DNA from: Clostridiales bacterium
GTDB taxonomy: Bacteria; Bacillota; Clostridia; Oscillospirales; Oscillospiraceae
Direction of reading: 5' to 3'
DNA: 5,509 bases
NCBI GenBank assembly: GCA_019422005.1
Contig: JAHZEF010000148.1
Coordinates: 1 to 5,509 of the forward strand
Shown: piece after piece, positions 1 to 5,497 of the stretch
Numbering within the stretch: the first letter of the stretch is position 1
Layout: every line of letters begins with the position of its first letter
Notes under the pieces: generated by a model
Told to the model about the DNA's origin: nothing
The model's database searches: none
The model's input: only the letters and a program-made list of their open reading frames with translations
Made by a program: the position numbers and the translations under genes

Positions 1-187
1 AGCGAAGGTCGTCCCGCAGCTGTTCCACGTACGCCGGGCGGCACCGCCGGGGGCCCAGATCCTCCATCCGCAGCAGCATCTCCCCGCCCGCAGAGCGCAC
101 GGACAGCCATGCAAGCATGGCGCTGCACACGTTTCCCAGATGCATCCGTCCGCTGGGGCTGGGCGCAAACGGTCCAATCACCGCCAT
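1..187 (-). CDS. gluQ: Glutamyl-Q tRNA(Asp) synthetase-like protein, N-terminal part (cut by window edge)
   Basis: Only the first 62 codons are present; the gene runs off the left edge. The N-terminus contains FAPSPSG (residues 7-13) followed by HLGN (16-19), the class I HIGH-type ATP-binding signature of the GluRS/GluQRS family, then LLRMEDLGP (38-46), matching the R-x-E-D segment of the same fold. The HLGN variant and the short N-terminus fit GluQRS, the GluRS paralogue that glutamylates queuosine in tRNA(Asp), better than full-length GltX; the C-terminal part that would decide is outside the window. Two positions look odd. The arginine normally before FAPSP, which contacts glutamate in GluRS structures, is Pro6, and the second acidic residue of the usual EDxD is Gly45. 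The ATG at 187-185 has a purine-rich ribosome binding site just upstream and a good promoter behind it. Family assignment is firm; the exact substrate is inferred. Confidence 0.8.
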   Translation of the reverse strand, partial: MAVIGPFAPSPSGRMHLGNVCSAMLAWLSVRSAGGEMLLRMEDLGPRRCRPAYVEQLRDDLR

Positions 188-191
188 CTGT

Positions 192-205
192 CCCTTCCCC
201 CTTCC
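192..205 (-). promoter_or_regulatory. Ribosome binding site of the gluQ-like gene
   Basis: Read on the minus strand this is GGAAGGGGGAAGGG, ending 4 bases before the ATG at 187-185. The distal AAGGGGG part gives a 9-base spacing and is the likelier pairing region. It supports this ATG as the start. Confidence 0.55.
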
Positions 206-216
206 GTCTCCGGTTC

Positions 217-246
217 AGTATAGCACGCGCAATTCCCTGTGGTCAA
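217..246 (-). promoter_or_regulatory. Sigma-A-type promoter for the gluQ-like gene
   Basis: On the minus strand, TTGACC (246-241) is followed by an 18-base spacer and TATACT (222-217). A TG sits one base upstream of the -10, giving an extended -10 (TGC-TATACT). Five of six bases match consensus in each hexamer. It lies about 30 bases upstream of the gluQ-like ATG and overlaps the opposing promoter at the -35 position. Confidence 0.65.
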
Positions 247-250
247 CAGG
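236..250. repeat. Small inverted repeat centred on the shared -35 region
   Basis: CCTGT (236-240) and ACAGG (246-250) are perfect 5-base inverted arms around the 5-base core GGTCA. The element covers the -35 hexamers of both divergent promoters, where an operator could act on both directions. A 5-base arm can occur by chance, so an operator role is only a suggestion. Confidence 0.25.
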
Positions 251-268
251 AGCAGGGTATGATACAAT
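240..268 (+). promoter_or_regulatory. Sigma-A-type promoter for the ABC-F / membrane protein unit
   Basis: TGGTCA (240-245, four of six consensus bases), a 17-base spacer and TACAAT (263-268, five of six) form a promoter in the plus direction. TG at 260-261 gives an extended -10. The start codon follows 31 bases after the -10. An overlapping TATGAT at 258-263 is an alternative -10 but has no good -35 partner. Confidence 0.6.
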
Positions 269-287
269 GGTGAAAACTTGAACAGGC

Positions 288-292
288 AGGAG
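288..292 (+). promoter_or_regulatory. Ribosome binding site of the ABC-F gene
   Basis: AGGAG lies 7 bases before the ATG at 300, a near-ideal Shine-Dalgarno arrangement that fixes the start. Confidence 0.7.
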
Positions 293-299
293 AACGCCC

Positions 300-2075
300 A
301 TGCTATTGCGCGCAGAACACCTTTCCATGAACTACGGTACCAAACAGCTGTTTGAAGACGCCTCCCTCCACCTCAGCGCCGGCGACCGGATCGGCGTCAT
401 CGGCGTCAACGGTGCGGGGAAGTCCTCCCTGCTGCGGGTGCTGGCCGGAGCGGCGGAAGCCGACCGCGGCACAGTCAGCCGCGACCCCAACGTGCAGGTC
501 TCCTATCTGCCGCAGAACCCTCAAATGGACGAAGCGAATACCGTGCTTGAGCAGGTATTCGCCGCGTGGCCGGCAGAGTTCCGCACCTTGGCGGAATACG
601 AAGCCCGGGCGATGCTCACCCGGCTGGGCATTACGGATTTTGACCGCCCGGTGGGCGAGCTTTCCGGCGGGCAGCGGAAGCGCACAGCGCTGGCTGCGGC
701 GCTGATCCACCCGGCGGATGTGCTGATCCTCGACGAGCCCACCAACCACCTGGATGCGGATATGGTGGCATGGCTGGAGCAGCGGCTGCTGCAGTTCCGC
801 GGCGCCATTGTAATGGTGACGCACGACCGGTATTTCCTGGAACGCGTCGTCACCCGCATTGCCGAGCTGTCCCGGGCGCAGCTCCGCTACTACGAGGCCA
901 ACTACTCCAAATATCTGGAGCTGAAGGCAGAGTCGGAGCAGATGCAGGCCGCCTCCGAGCGCAAGCGGCAGGCGCTGCTGCGCAAAGAGCGGGAATGGAT
1001 CATGCGCGGCTGCCGCGCCCGCACCACCAAAAGCAGGGACCGGGTGGAACGGTACCACGAACTGGCCGCCCAGCGGCCGGAGGAGGCCGGCGGCACCGTG
1101 CAGGTGGCGGCCCAGTCCAGCCGTCTGGGGAAGCAGGTCATCACATTGGAGCATGTGTCCAAGGCCTTCGGCGGGCAGCAGATCCTCTCAGACTTTTCCA
1201 TTGCCATCGGCCGCGATGACCGGTTCGGCATCGTGGGCGTCAACGGCGCGGGAAAATCCACCCTGCTGAACCTGATCGCCGGGCGGCTGGAGCCGGACAG
1301 CGGCAGGGTGGAAACCGGCCAGACCGTGAAGGTCGGCTATTTCACCCAGGAGGGCCGGGAAATTGATCCCGGCCTGCGGGTATTCGACTACATTTCCCAG
1401 ATCGGCAGCGAGGTAAAGACCGGCGAGGGAACCCTGTCCGCCTCCCAGATGCTGGAGCGTTTTCTTTTCCCGCCGGATCTGCAGTACATGGCCATCGGCC
1501 GGCTGTCCGGCGGCGAACGGCGGCGGCTGTACCTTTTGGGCATTCTGATGCAGGCGCCCAACGTGCTGCTGCTGGACGAACCCACCAACGATCTGGACAT
1601 TGCCACGCTCTCCGTGCTGGAGGACTACCTGGAAACGTTCCCCGGCCCGGTGCTGGCCGTCTCCCACGACCGCTACTTTCTTGACCGGATCGCTGGAGAA
1701 ATCCTGGAGGTCCACGGCACGGTCACCCGCTATGTGGGCAATTACTCCGACTATGCAGCCCGCCGGCCGGCGCCGGAAAGCGCACCGGAAAAATCAGCCG
1801 GGCGGCCCAAGGGCGCGCCGCCCCGCCCGAAGAAGCTGAAATTTTCCTATCATGAGCAGCGGGAGTTTGAACGGATCGACGACGAAATCGCCGCCCTGGA
1901 GGAAGAAATCGCCGCCTGTGACCGGGAAATGGAAGACCACGCCTCCGACTATACGGCGCTGGAGCGTCTGACCGCACAGCGGGAATCCCTGTCTGCGGCG
2001 CTGGAGGAAAAAACCGAACGCTGGGTCTATCTCAACGACCTGGCCGAGCGGATCGAAGCCCAGAAAAACGGTTGA
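300..2075 (+). CDS. uup: ABC-F family ATPase, Uup/YfmR type, with reduced arm region
   Basis: This 591-residue soluble protein has two ABC ATPase domains in tandem and no membrane segment, the ABC-F layout. ABC-F proteins act on the ribosome rather than as transporters. Domain 1 has Walker A GVNGAGKSS (35-43), signature LSGGQ (121-125), Walker B VLILDEP (141-147) and H-loop His175. Domain 2 has Walker A (313-321), LSGGE (402-406), VLLLDEP (422-428) and His456. Both catalytic glutamates are present. The linker (about 195-280) is long, charged and helical, and includes WIMRGCRARTTKSRDRV, a Uup-type tRNA-contacting linker. A proline-rich hinge (about 486-512) leads to a coiled coil (about 516-591), the C-terminal domain typical of Uup/YfmR. 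Between the Q-loop side (residue 72) and the signature there are only about 48 residues, so the arm subdomain common in Uup-like proteins seems largely missing; relatives are usually somewhat longer, about 630 residues. Subfamily assignment rests on the linker and coiled coil. Confidence 0.93.
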   Translation: MLLRAEHLSMNYGTKQLFEDASLHLSAGDRIGVIGVNGAGKSSLLRVLAGAAEADRGTVSRDPNVQVSYLPQNPQMDEANTVLEQVFAAWPAEFRTLAEYEARAMLTRLGITDFDRPVGELSGGQRKRTALAAALIHPADVLILDEPTNHLDADMVAWLEQRLLQFRGAIVMVTHDRYFLERVVTRIAELSRAQLRYYEANYSKYLELKAESEQMQAASERKRQALLRKEREWIMRGCRARTTKSRDRVERYHELAAQRPEEAGGTVQVAAQSSRLGKQVITLEHVSKAFGGQQILSDFSIAIGRDDRFGIVGVNGAGKSTLLNLIAGRLEPDSGRVETGQTVKVGYFTQEGREIDPGLRVFDYISQIGSEVKTGEGTLSASQMLERFLFPPDLQYMAIGRLSGGERRRLYLLGILMQAPNVLLLDEPTNDLDIATLSVLEDYLETFPGPVLAVSHDRYFLDRIAGEILEVHGTVTRYVGNYSDYAARRPAPESAPEKSAGRPKGAPPRPKKLKFSYHEQREFERIDDEIAALEEEIAACDREMEDHASDYTALERLTAQRESLSAALEEKTERWVYLNDLAERIEAQKNG

Positions 2076-2093
2076 ATGTATTGAAGAAGAAAG

Positions 2094-2098
2094 AAGGA
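2094..2098 (+). promoter_or_regulatory. Ribosome binding site of the YczE-like gene
   Basis: AAGGA sits 8 bases before the ATG at 2107 within a purine-rich run (about 2083-2099). It supports this start. No terminator or clear promoter lies in the 31-base gap after the ABC-F stop, so the two genes are probably co-transcribed. Confidence 0.6.
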
Positions 2099-2106
2099 AT
2101 CCTGCC

Positions 2107-2757
2107 ATGAAACGCCGCTCCATCAAAGAATGGGCCATTCGGCTGCTGCTTCTGCTGCTGGGCCTGACCATCGCGCACTTCGGCGTCACGCTGTTTTTAC
2201 AGTCCAATCTGGGCTCCGATCCCTTTACCGTGCTGGTGCAGGGCATCTCCGTCCGTGCGGGATTGAGCGTCGGCGCCGTCCATGTCATCACCACCTGCGC
2301 GCTGATGGCGCTGATGCTGATCTTCGCCCGCGGCTACGTGCTGCCCGGCACCGTGGTATGCGCCTTCTGCGGCGGCCCCATCATTGATGCGTTCACCTGG
2401 CTGCTGGGCGGCTTCATCAACGCCCGGATGCCCATGGCCCTGCGGGCGGCCTGTTCCATTCTCGGATGCATCATCCTGGCCTCCGGGATGTCGCTGGTGA
2501 TCCGTTCTGACGGCGGCACAGGCCCCAATGACCTGGTCGCCGTGATCCTCGCCGACAAGCTTCGCCGGTTCCAGTTCCGGTGGGTGCGCATCGTCTGCGA
2601 CGCCGCCTTTACGGCCGCAGGCTTCCTGCTGGGCGGCACCATTGGTCCCGGAACCGTGTTCGCCGTATTCCTGATCGGCCCGGCCGCCCAGTTTTTCATG
2701 CCTTACAGCCAAAAGCTGGTGAACCGCTGCGTCCGCGGCTGCACATCCGTAAAATAA
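2107..2757 (+). CDS. YczE/YitT-like polytopic membrane protein
   Basis: A 216-residue, strongly hydrophobic protein with a positive N-terminus (MKRR) and about five membrane segments: roughly 10-31, 56-76, 79-101, 110-132 and 162-197, the last long enough to be two short passes. Conserved-looking loops include NLGSDPFTVL (34-43) after the first helix, GGTGPNDLV (136-144) after the fourth, and GPGTVFAVFLIGP (180-192) near the end. This pattern matches the YczE/YyaS-like integral membrane family of Bacillota, whose biochemical role is not well established. The glycine-rich loops facing one side suggest a small transporter or channel-like protein, but no substrate can be read from the sequence. 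It follows the ABC-F gene by 31 bases with its own SD site. It is not an ABC permease partner, because ABC-F proteins do not work with membrane domains. Family match is good; function unknown. Confidence 0.82.
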   Translation: MKRRSIKEWAIRLLLLLLGLTIAHFGVTLFLQSNLGSDPFTVLVQGISVRAGLSVGAVHVITTCALMALMLIFARGYVLPGTVVCAFCGGPIIDAFTWLLGGFINARMPMALRAACSILGCIILASGMSLVIRSDGGTGPNDLVAVILADKLRRFQFRWVRIVCDAAFTAAGFLLGGTIGPGTVFAVFLIGPAAQFFMPYSQKLVNRCVRGCTSVK

Positions 2758-2941
2758 GCAGCGCCCCTGCCGGATCTTCCTCCGTACAGGGGCACTGGGG
2801 CGCGCAGCCCTTCCCTTGCGGCGCGCTGCGGCAGAACGGTTCCGGAGCGCCTCCCGCCAAATCCAGGCCGCCGACCGGGAACAGCCTCCTGGCCCTCCGG
2901 CGAGGGCCGCACGGCGGGCCTTCCTGCAATCCCCATACAGA
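2758..2941. other. Convergent intergenic region rich in inverted repeats, no gene seen
   Basis: This GC-rich stretch between two converging genes has open frames on both strands, but none carries a supported start or recognisable protein. Besides the hairpin at 2763-2793 it holds CGCAGC/GCTGCG (2803-2808 with 2825-2830), GGCCCT/AGGGCC (2891-2896 with 2903-2908), CCAGG/CCTGG (2863-2867 with 2888-2892) and an enclosing CCCGCC/GGCGGG (2853-2858 with 2913-2918). The last three could give a branched fold if the overlapping arms are shortened by two pairs. It could be a structured 3' untranslated region, a small RNA or a degenerate repeat; chance pairing in GC-rich DNA is also possible. Confidence 0.35.
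2763..2793. repeat. Hairpin with GCCCCTG/CAGGGGC stem downstream of the YczE-like gene
   Basis: GCCCCTG (2763-2769) pairs with CAGGGGC (2787-2793). Inside, CGGA (2771-2774) can pair with TCCG (2781-2784) around a TCTTCC loop, giving an 11-pair interrupted stem 5 bases after the stop codon. No U-tract follows on the plus strand, so it is not a classical terminator there. On the minus strand it is followed by a modestly T-rich stretch (CTTATTTTAC). It may protect the mRNA 3' end or be a copy of a dispersed intergenic repeat. Confidence 0.45.
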
Positions 2942-2969
2942 AAAACAGGCGGCAAATGCCGCCTGTTTT
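2942..2969. terminator. Bidirectional intrinsic terminator between convergent genes
   Basis: AAAACAGGCGGC (2942-2953) and GCCGCCTGTTTT (2958-2969) form a perfect 12-pair stem with an AAAT loop. The T-run on each strand supplies the U-tract, so it can stop transcription from both sides. It begins 5 bases after the minus-strand dehydrogenase stop codon and serves that operon, as well as read-through from the YczE-like gene. Confidence 0.88.
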
Positions 2970-2973
2970 GACG

Positions 2974-3951
2974 TCACAGCGCCCGATACCCGGCAGACAG
3001 ATCCACCAGGTTGCGCGGCTTTTCCCCGGCCAGAAACCTCCGCAGGTTTTCACAGCACAAGTCCACGATCCGTTCCGTGGTCTCCGGCACGTTTCCAAAT
3101 CCTACGCCTGCAATATGGGGCGTGAGCAGCCCATTCTCCATCCGCCACAATGGGTGCTCCGGCGGGAGCGGCTCCGGGTCGCATACATCCAGGACCGCAC
3201 CATACAGATGGCCTGACGACAGCACCTCTGCCAGCACGTCGGCGCTGACCAATGTTCCGCGGCCCACATTCACCAGCAGCGCATCCCCTTTCATGGCGCG
3301 CAGGGCGTTCTCATCCAGGAGGCCGGCGGTCTCTCTGGTGTGGGGCAGGCTGCATACCACCAGATCCGCCTGCCCCCACAGCTGCGGCAGATTCTCCATC
3401 GTATACATTTCATCGAACTCCGGCGGCGTCTCCCGGGCCGTGCGGCGCACGCCAAGGACCCTTCGCGGCAGAAAGGGCCGCAGCCGCCGGGCAAACTCCG
3501 TACCGATATCCCCTGCGCCCACCAGCAGCACCGTGCTGCCCTCAATCCCGCGTCCGGGGAAGCAGGGCCTCCACACCCCCGCCGCCTGCTGGCGGACGTA
3601 CCGGGGCAAATGGCGATACATGGATAAAACGGCGCCGAACAGATACTCGGCTATGGTGCCGCCGTACACGCCTGTGGCGCAGCTGATCTGCAGCCCGTCC
3701 GGGAGCCGCTGCGCCCGGGTGTAGAGATCGGCGCCCGCCCAGGTCATCTGAATCCAGCGCAGGCCCGGCGCATCCGTCAGATCCCCGGGCTGCGGCTCTC
3801 CGATGACGGCTACTGCGGCGGCAAACGCCTCCTGCCGCCCGGCTGCACCGCACTGGTCGGAGAAGACCATGGGCATGGCGCCCGCTGCCGCCTGCAGGCG
3901 CCGCTTCTGCGCCCCGTCAAACGGCGCCATCACATAGATGCAGGGCGTCAT
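2974..3951 (-). CDS. D-2-hydroxyacid dehydrogenase (NAD(P)-dependent)
   Basis: This 325-residue cytoplasmic enzyme interconverts a 2-hydroxyacid and a 2-oxoacid; the exact substrate cannot be read. The nucleotide-binding domain starts with VGAGDIG (144-150), the GxGxxG loop. The family's catalytic residues appear in order: Arg231 in NVGRGTLV, Glu260 in CDPEPLPPEHPL, and His279 in TPHIAG. GVYGGTIAEY (94-103) is the usual substrate-domain/hinge segment. Length is normal for the family. After the second strand, where NAD-specific members usually have an acidic residue, there is VRRT (168-171), which suggests NADP(H) preference, as in GhrA/GRHPR-type hydroxypyruvate/glyoxylate reductases. The ATG overlaps the upstream stop in an ATGA (3951-3948) and is preceded by a strong GGAGGAGGGA (3963-3954), so translational coupling is likely. 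It is the last gene before the bidirectional terminator. Confidence 0.92.
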   Translation of the reverse strand: MTPCIYVMAPFDGAQKRRLQAAAGAMPMVFSDQCGAAGRQEAFAAAVAVIGEPQPGDLTDAPGLRWIQMTWAGADLYTRAQRLPDGLQISCATGVYGGTIAEYLFGAVLSMYRHLPRYVRQQAAGVWRPCFPGRGIEGSTVLLVGAGDIGTEFARRLRPFLPRRVLGVRRTARETPPEFDEMYTMENLPQLWGQADLVVCSLPHTRETAGLLDENALRAMKGDALLVNVGRGTLVSADVLAEVLSSGHLYGAVLDVCDPEPLPPEHPLWRMENGLLTPHIAGVGFGNVPETTERIVDLCCENLRRFLAGEKPRNLVDLSAGYRAL

Positions 3952-4523
3952 GCTCCCTCCTCCGGATCCGGAAGATCCACAAAAACCGGCGCATGGTGTA
4001 CGGCCGGCAGGAACCGGTGCAGCAAGTCCTCCATGGCAAACCGGATCGTGGAGGTATTGATGCAGGGATGGCAGCTGACCTGCTCCGCCTCCGCCACCGA
4101 CCGGTCCATCACCAGCTGCACCCGGTTCTCCCCGTCGTTCATCAGGCCCAGCACCGAGACCGAGCCGGGCGTCACGTGCAGGAAGCGCTCCATCTCCTCC
4201 GGGCCGGCAAAGCTCAGGCGGGCGGTTCCCAGCTGCCTGGAGAGGTCCTTGGTTTTGAAAACCTTTGCCCCGTCCAGCATCAGCAGATAAAAATCCGTCT
4301 TCTGACGGTTGCAGAGGAACAGGTTCTTACAGACTTTTTCCCCCAGCACCCGTTCCACCGCTTCGCACATTTCGATCGTGCCGGCAGGGCTGTGATCGGC
4401 CCTGGCAAACGGGATCTCCAGCCGGTCCAGCAGATCATAGCAGGCCATCTCTTTGTCCAGCCGGTTGGCCGCGGACTGCGGGCGGCCGTAATACAGCGTC
4501 CCGTCCAAATAAAACTCTTCCAT
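3948..4523 (-). CDS. Alanyl-tRNA(Pro) deacylase, YbaK/ProXp-ala (PrdX-like) family
   Basis: This 191-residue stand-alone tRNA-editing protein belongs to the YbaK/prolyl-tRNA editing family. Members of the ProXp-ala/PrdX branch hydrolyse Ala mischarged on tRNA(Pro) in trans. The fold signature is clear: CKNLFLCNRQKTDFYLL with Lys66 and Asn67 (the lysine is the family's key residue), KTKDLSRQLG (about 90-99), TPGSVSVLGLMND (118-130) and the C-terminal HPCINTST (152-159). I start at the ATG 4523-4521. An upstream in-frame TTG at 4535-4533 would add four residues, but GAGG (4533-4530), overlapping the preceding stop codon, sits 6 bases before the ATG, and relatives begin directly with an ME-x-[FY]YLDG-like sequence. 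It lies 8 bases after the LCP gene and overlaps the dehydrogenase by 4. The role is known for the family; the substrate here is inferred. Confidence 0.9.
   Translation of the reverse strand: MEEFYLDGTLYYGRPQSAANRLDKEMACYDLLDRLEIPFARADHSPAGTIEMCEAVERVLGEKVCKNLFLCNRQKTDFYLLMLDGAKVFKTKDLSRQLGTARLSFAGPEEMERFLHVTPGSVSVLGLMNDGENRVQLVMDRSVAEAEQVSCHPCINTSTIRFAMEDLLHRFLPAVHHAPVFVDLPDPEEGA
3954..3963 (-). promoter_or_regulatory. Ribosome binding site of the dehydrogenase gene
   Basis: GGAGGAGGGA on the minus strand, inside the 3' end of the deacylase gene and 2-7 bases before the dehydrogenase ATG depending on the pairing register. It supports the overlapping start. Confidence 0.65.
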
Positions 4524-4529
4524 GGCGCA

Positions 4530-4533
4530 CCTC
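4530..4533 (-). promoter_or_regulatory. Ribosome binding site deciding the deacylase start
   Basis: GAGG on the minus strand overlaps the TGA stop of the LCP gene and lies 6 bases before the ATG at 4523-4521. It favours that ATG over the TTG at 4535-4533, which has only a weak CCGGAA upstream. The arrangement suggests re-initiation after the LCP stop. Confidence 0.55.
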
Positions 4534-5497
4534 AATTCCGGATGGACAGATCGTCCACCGTGATTTCACGTTCATAGGGGTTCAGGCACCGGTTTACCAG
4601 CGCCGCCACATCATAGGGGCTGAGAATATAATAGGAACCGCCCCGGATATCGGCCGGGCTGCCCGGCAGCGTTTCCGTCGTGACGGACGACAGATCGGCG
4701 CGCATCAGGGTACGGGCAACCCACGCCAGGTTTCTGGCAGAGAGATCGGTTTCCACATAGCTCCCCAGCCACGCCAGCAGCTGCGGCGCCTTCAGGACGA
4801 TGGCAGGCGACATCCACTGATCCGCCGCCGCAGAGACAAACGCCCGCTGCACATTGACCCGCTCCAGATCCGCCGCCGCGTACCCGGACCGGAACCGGAC
4901 CAGTCCCATCGCCTGCTCGCCGTCCAGCTTCTGCTCGCCGGCCGACAGGTTGATATAGAGGTTCTGGCTCGGATCATTATAATACATGTCCACGGGCACG
5001 TTGAACTTCACGCCGCCCATCAGATCCACCAGTTCCACAAAGCCTTCCAGATCCACCAGCACATAGCCGTCCGGCACAAAGCCGATGCATTCGGAAACCC
5101 GCTGCAGCAGCATTTGAATGCCTTCCTCCCCGCCGCCGTTGATGCCGTATACTCCGTTGATCTTCGGCACCTGATAGGGCCCGTTTACCAGCGTATCTCT
5201 GGGGATGCTGACCAGGCTGGCAGTCTTCTCCCCGGCATTCAGGTTCAGCAGCATCAGCGTATCGGTCCTGGCGCCGCCCTCATCCGTACCGGCCAGCAGG
5301 ATGGTGGAAACCCCCGTCTTCCGCGCGCCCATGGCTGCGCTTTCGGAAACAGGCTGCCGGGCCAGCAGATAAAATGCGCCGAAGGCCAGCCCTGCCAGCA
5401 GCAGGAGCAAAAGCAGCAGCGTGCGGAGTTTGTGGGACTGTTTGCGGACGGGCACTTCGTCAAAGGCGTCCCCGTCTTCCCCGTCCGCCTCCGGCAT
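4532..5497 (-). CDS. LytR-CpsA-Psr (LCP) family cell-wall polymer transferase, 5' end uncertain
   Basis: LCP proteins transfer wall teichoic acid, capsule or other glycopolymers from a lipid carrier to peptidoglycan outside the membrane. From the ATG at 5497 the protein has 321 residues: an acidic cytoplasmic tail (1-22), one leucine-rich membrane anchor (about 24-46) and an extracellular LCP domain (about 62-235) followed by a C-terminal tail. The domain shows RTDTLMLLNLN (77-87), LVSIPRDTLV (95-104) with Arg100, KINGVYGINGGG (112-123), DGYVLVDLEGFVELVDLMGGV (within 143-163), LDGEQAMGLVRFR (191-203) with Arg201 and Arg203, and DLERVNVQR (210-218). These acidic and arginine residues line the pyrophosphate/metal site in the family. 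No SD precedes the ATG at 5497 and the frame stays open to the window edge, so the true start may lie upstream, outside the window. It is the first visible gene of the minus-strand operon. The polymer it attaches is unknown. Confidence 0.9.
   Translation of the reverse strand: MPEADGEDGDAFDEVPVRKQSHKLRTLLLLLLLLAGLAFGAFYLLARQPVSESAAMGARKTGVSTILLAGTDEGGARTDTLMLLNLNAGEKTASLVSIPRDTLVNGPYQVPKINGVYGINGGGEEGIQMLLQRVSECIGFVPDGYVLVDLEGFVELVDLMGGVKFNVPVDMYYNDPSQNLYINLSAGEQKLDGEQAMGLVRFRSGYAAADLERVNVQRAFVSAAADQWMSPAIVLKAPQLLAWLGSYVETDLSARNLAWVARTLMRADLSSVTTETLPGSPADIRGGSYYILSPYDVAALVNRCLNPYEREITVDDLSIRN

Noticed and set aside
303..1154. Long 283-codon open frame antisense to the ABC-F gene
   Set aside because: It mirrors the third-codon GC bias of the real gene, has no recognisable domain, and lies wholly opposite well-conserved ATPase motifs.
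300..2757. ABC-F ATPase plus adjacent membrane protein as a two-part ABC exporter
   Set aside because: Two fused ATPase domains with an ABC-F linker and C-terminal coiled coil mark a ribosome-associated protein. The neighbour resembles YczE, not an ABC permease. Proximity reflects co-transcription only.
2891..2908. GGCCCT/AGGGCC hairpin as an intrinsic terminator
   Set aside because: No T-tract follows on either strand. The hairpin at 2942-2969 fits the role far better.
2696..2977. 93- to 131-codon open frames on the minus strand across the convergent intergenic region
   Set aside because: They cross the strong terminator and the 3' ends of both flanking genes, show Cys/Arg/Gly/Pro-rich sequence with no family resemblance, and have no SD-supported start.
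3011..3724. 237-codon open frame on the plus strand opposite the dehydrogenase
   Set aside because: Its translation is low-complexity Arg/Ser/Pro-rich sequence typical of GC-rich shadows, while the opposite strand encodes an intact enzyme with all catalytic residues.
5373..5425. Leu-rich CAG/CTG-like repeat tract as a phase-variable repeat
   Set aside because: The codons for the leucine run are mixed (CTG, CTT, TTG, CTC) and not a pure tandem repeat. It is simply the membrane anchor of the LCP protein.
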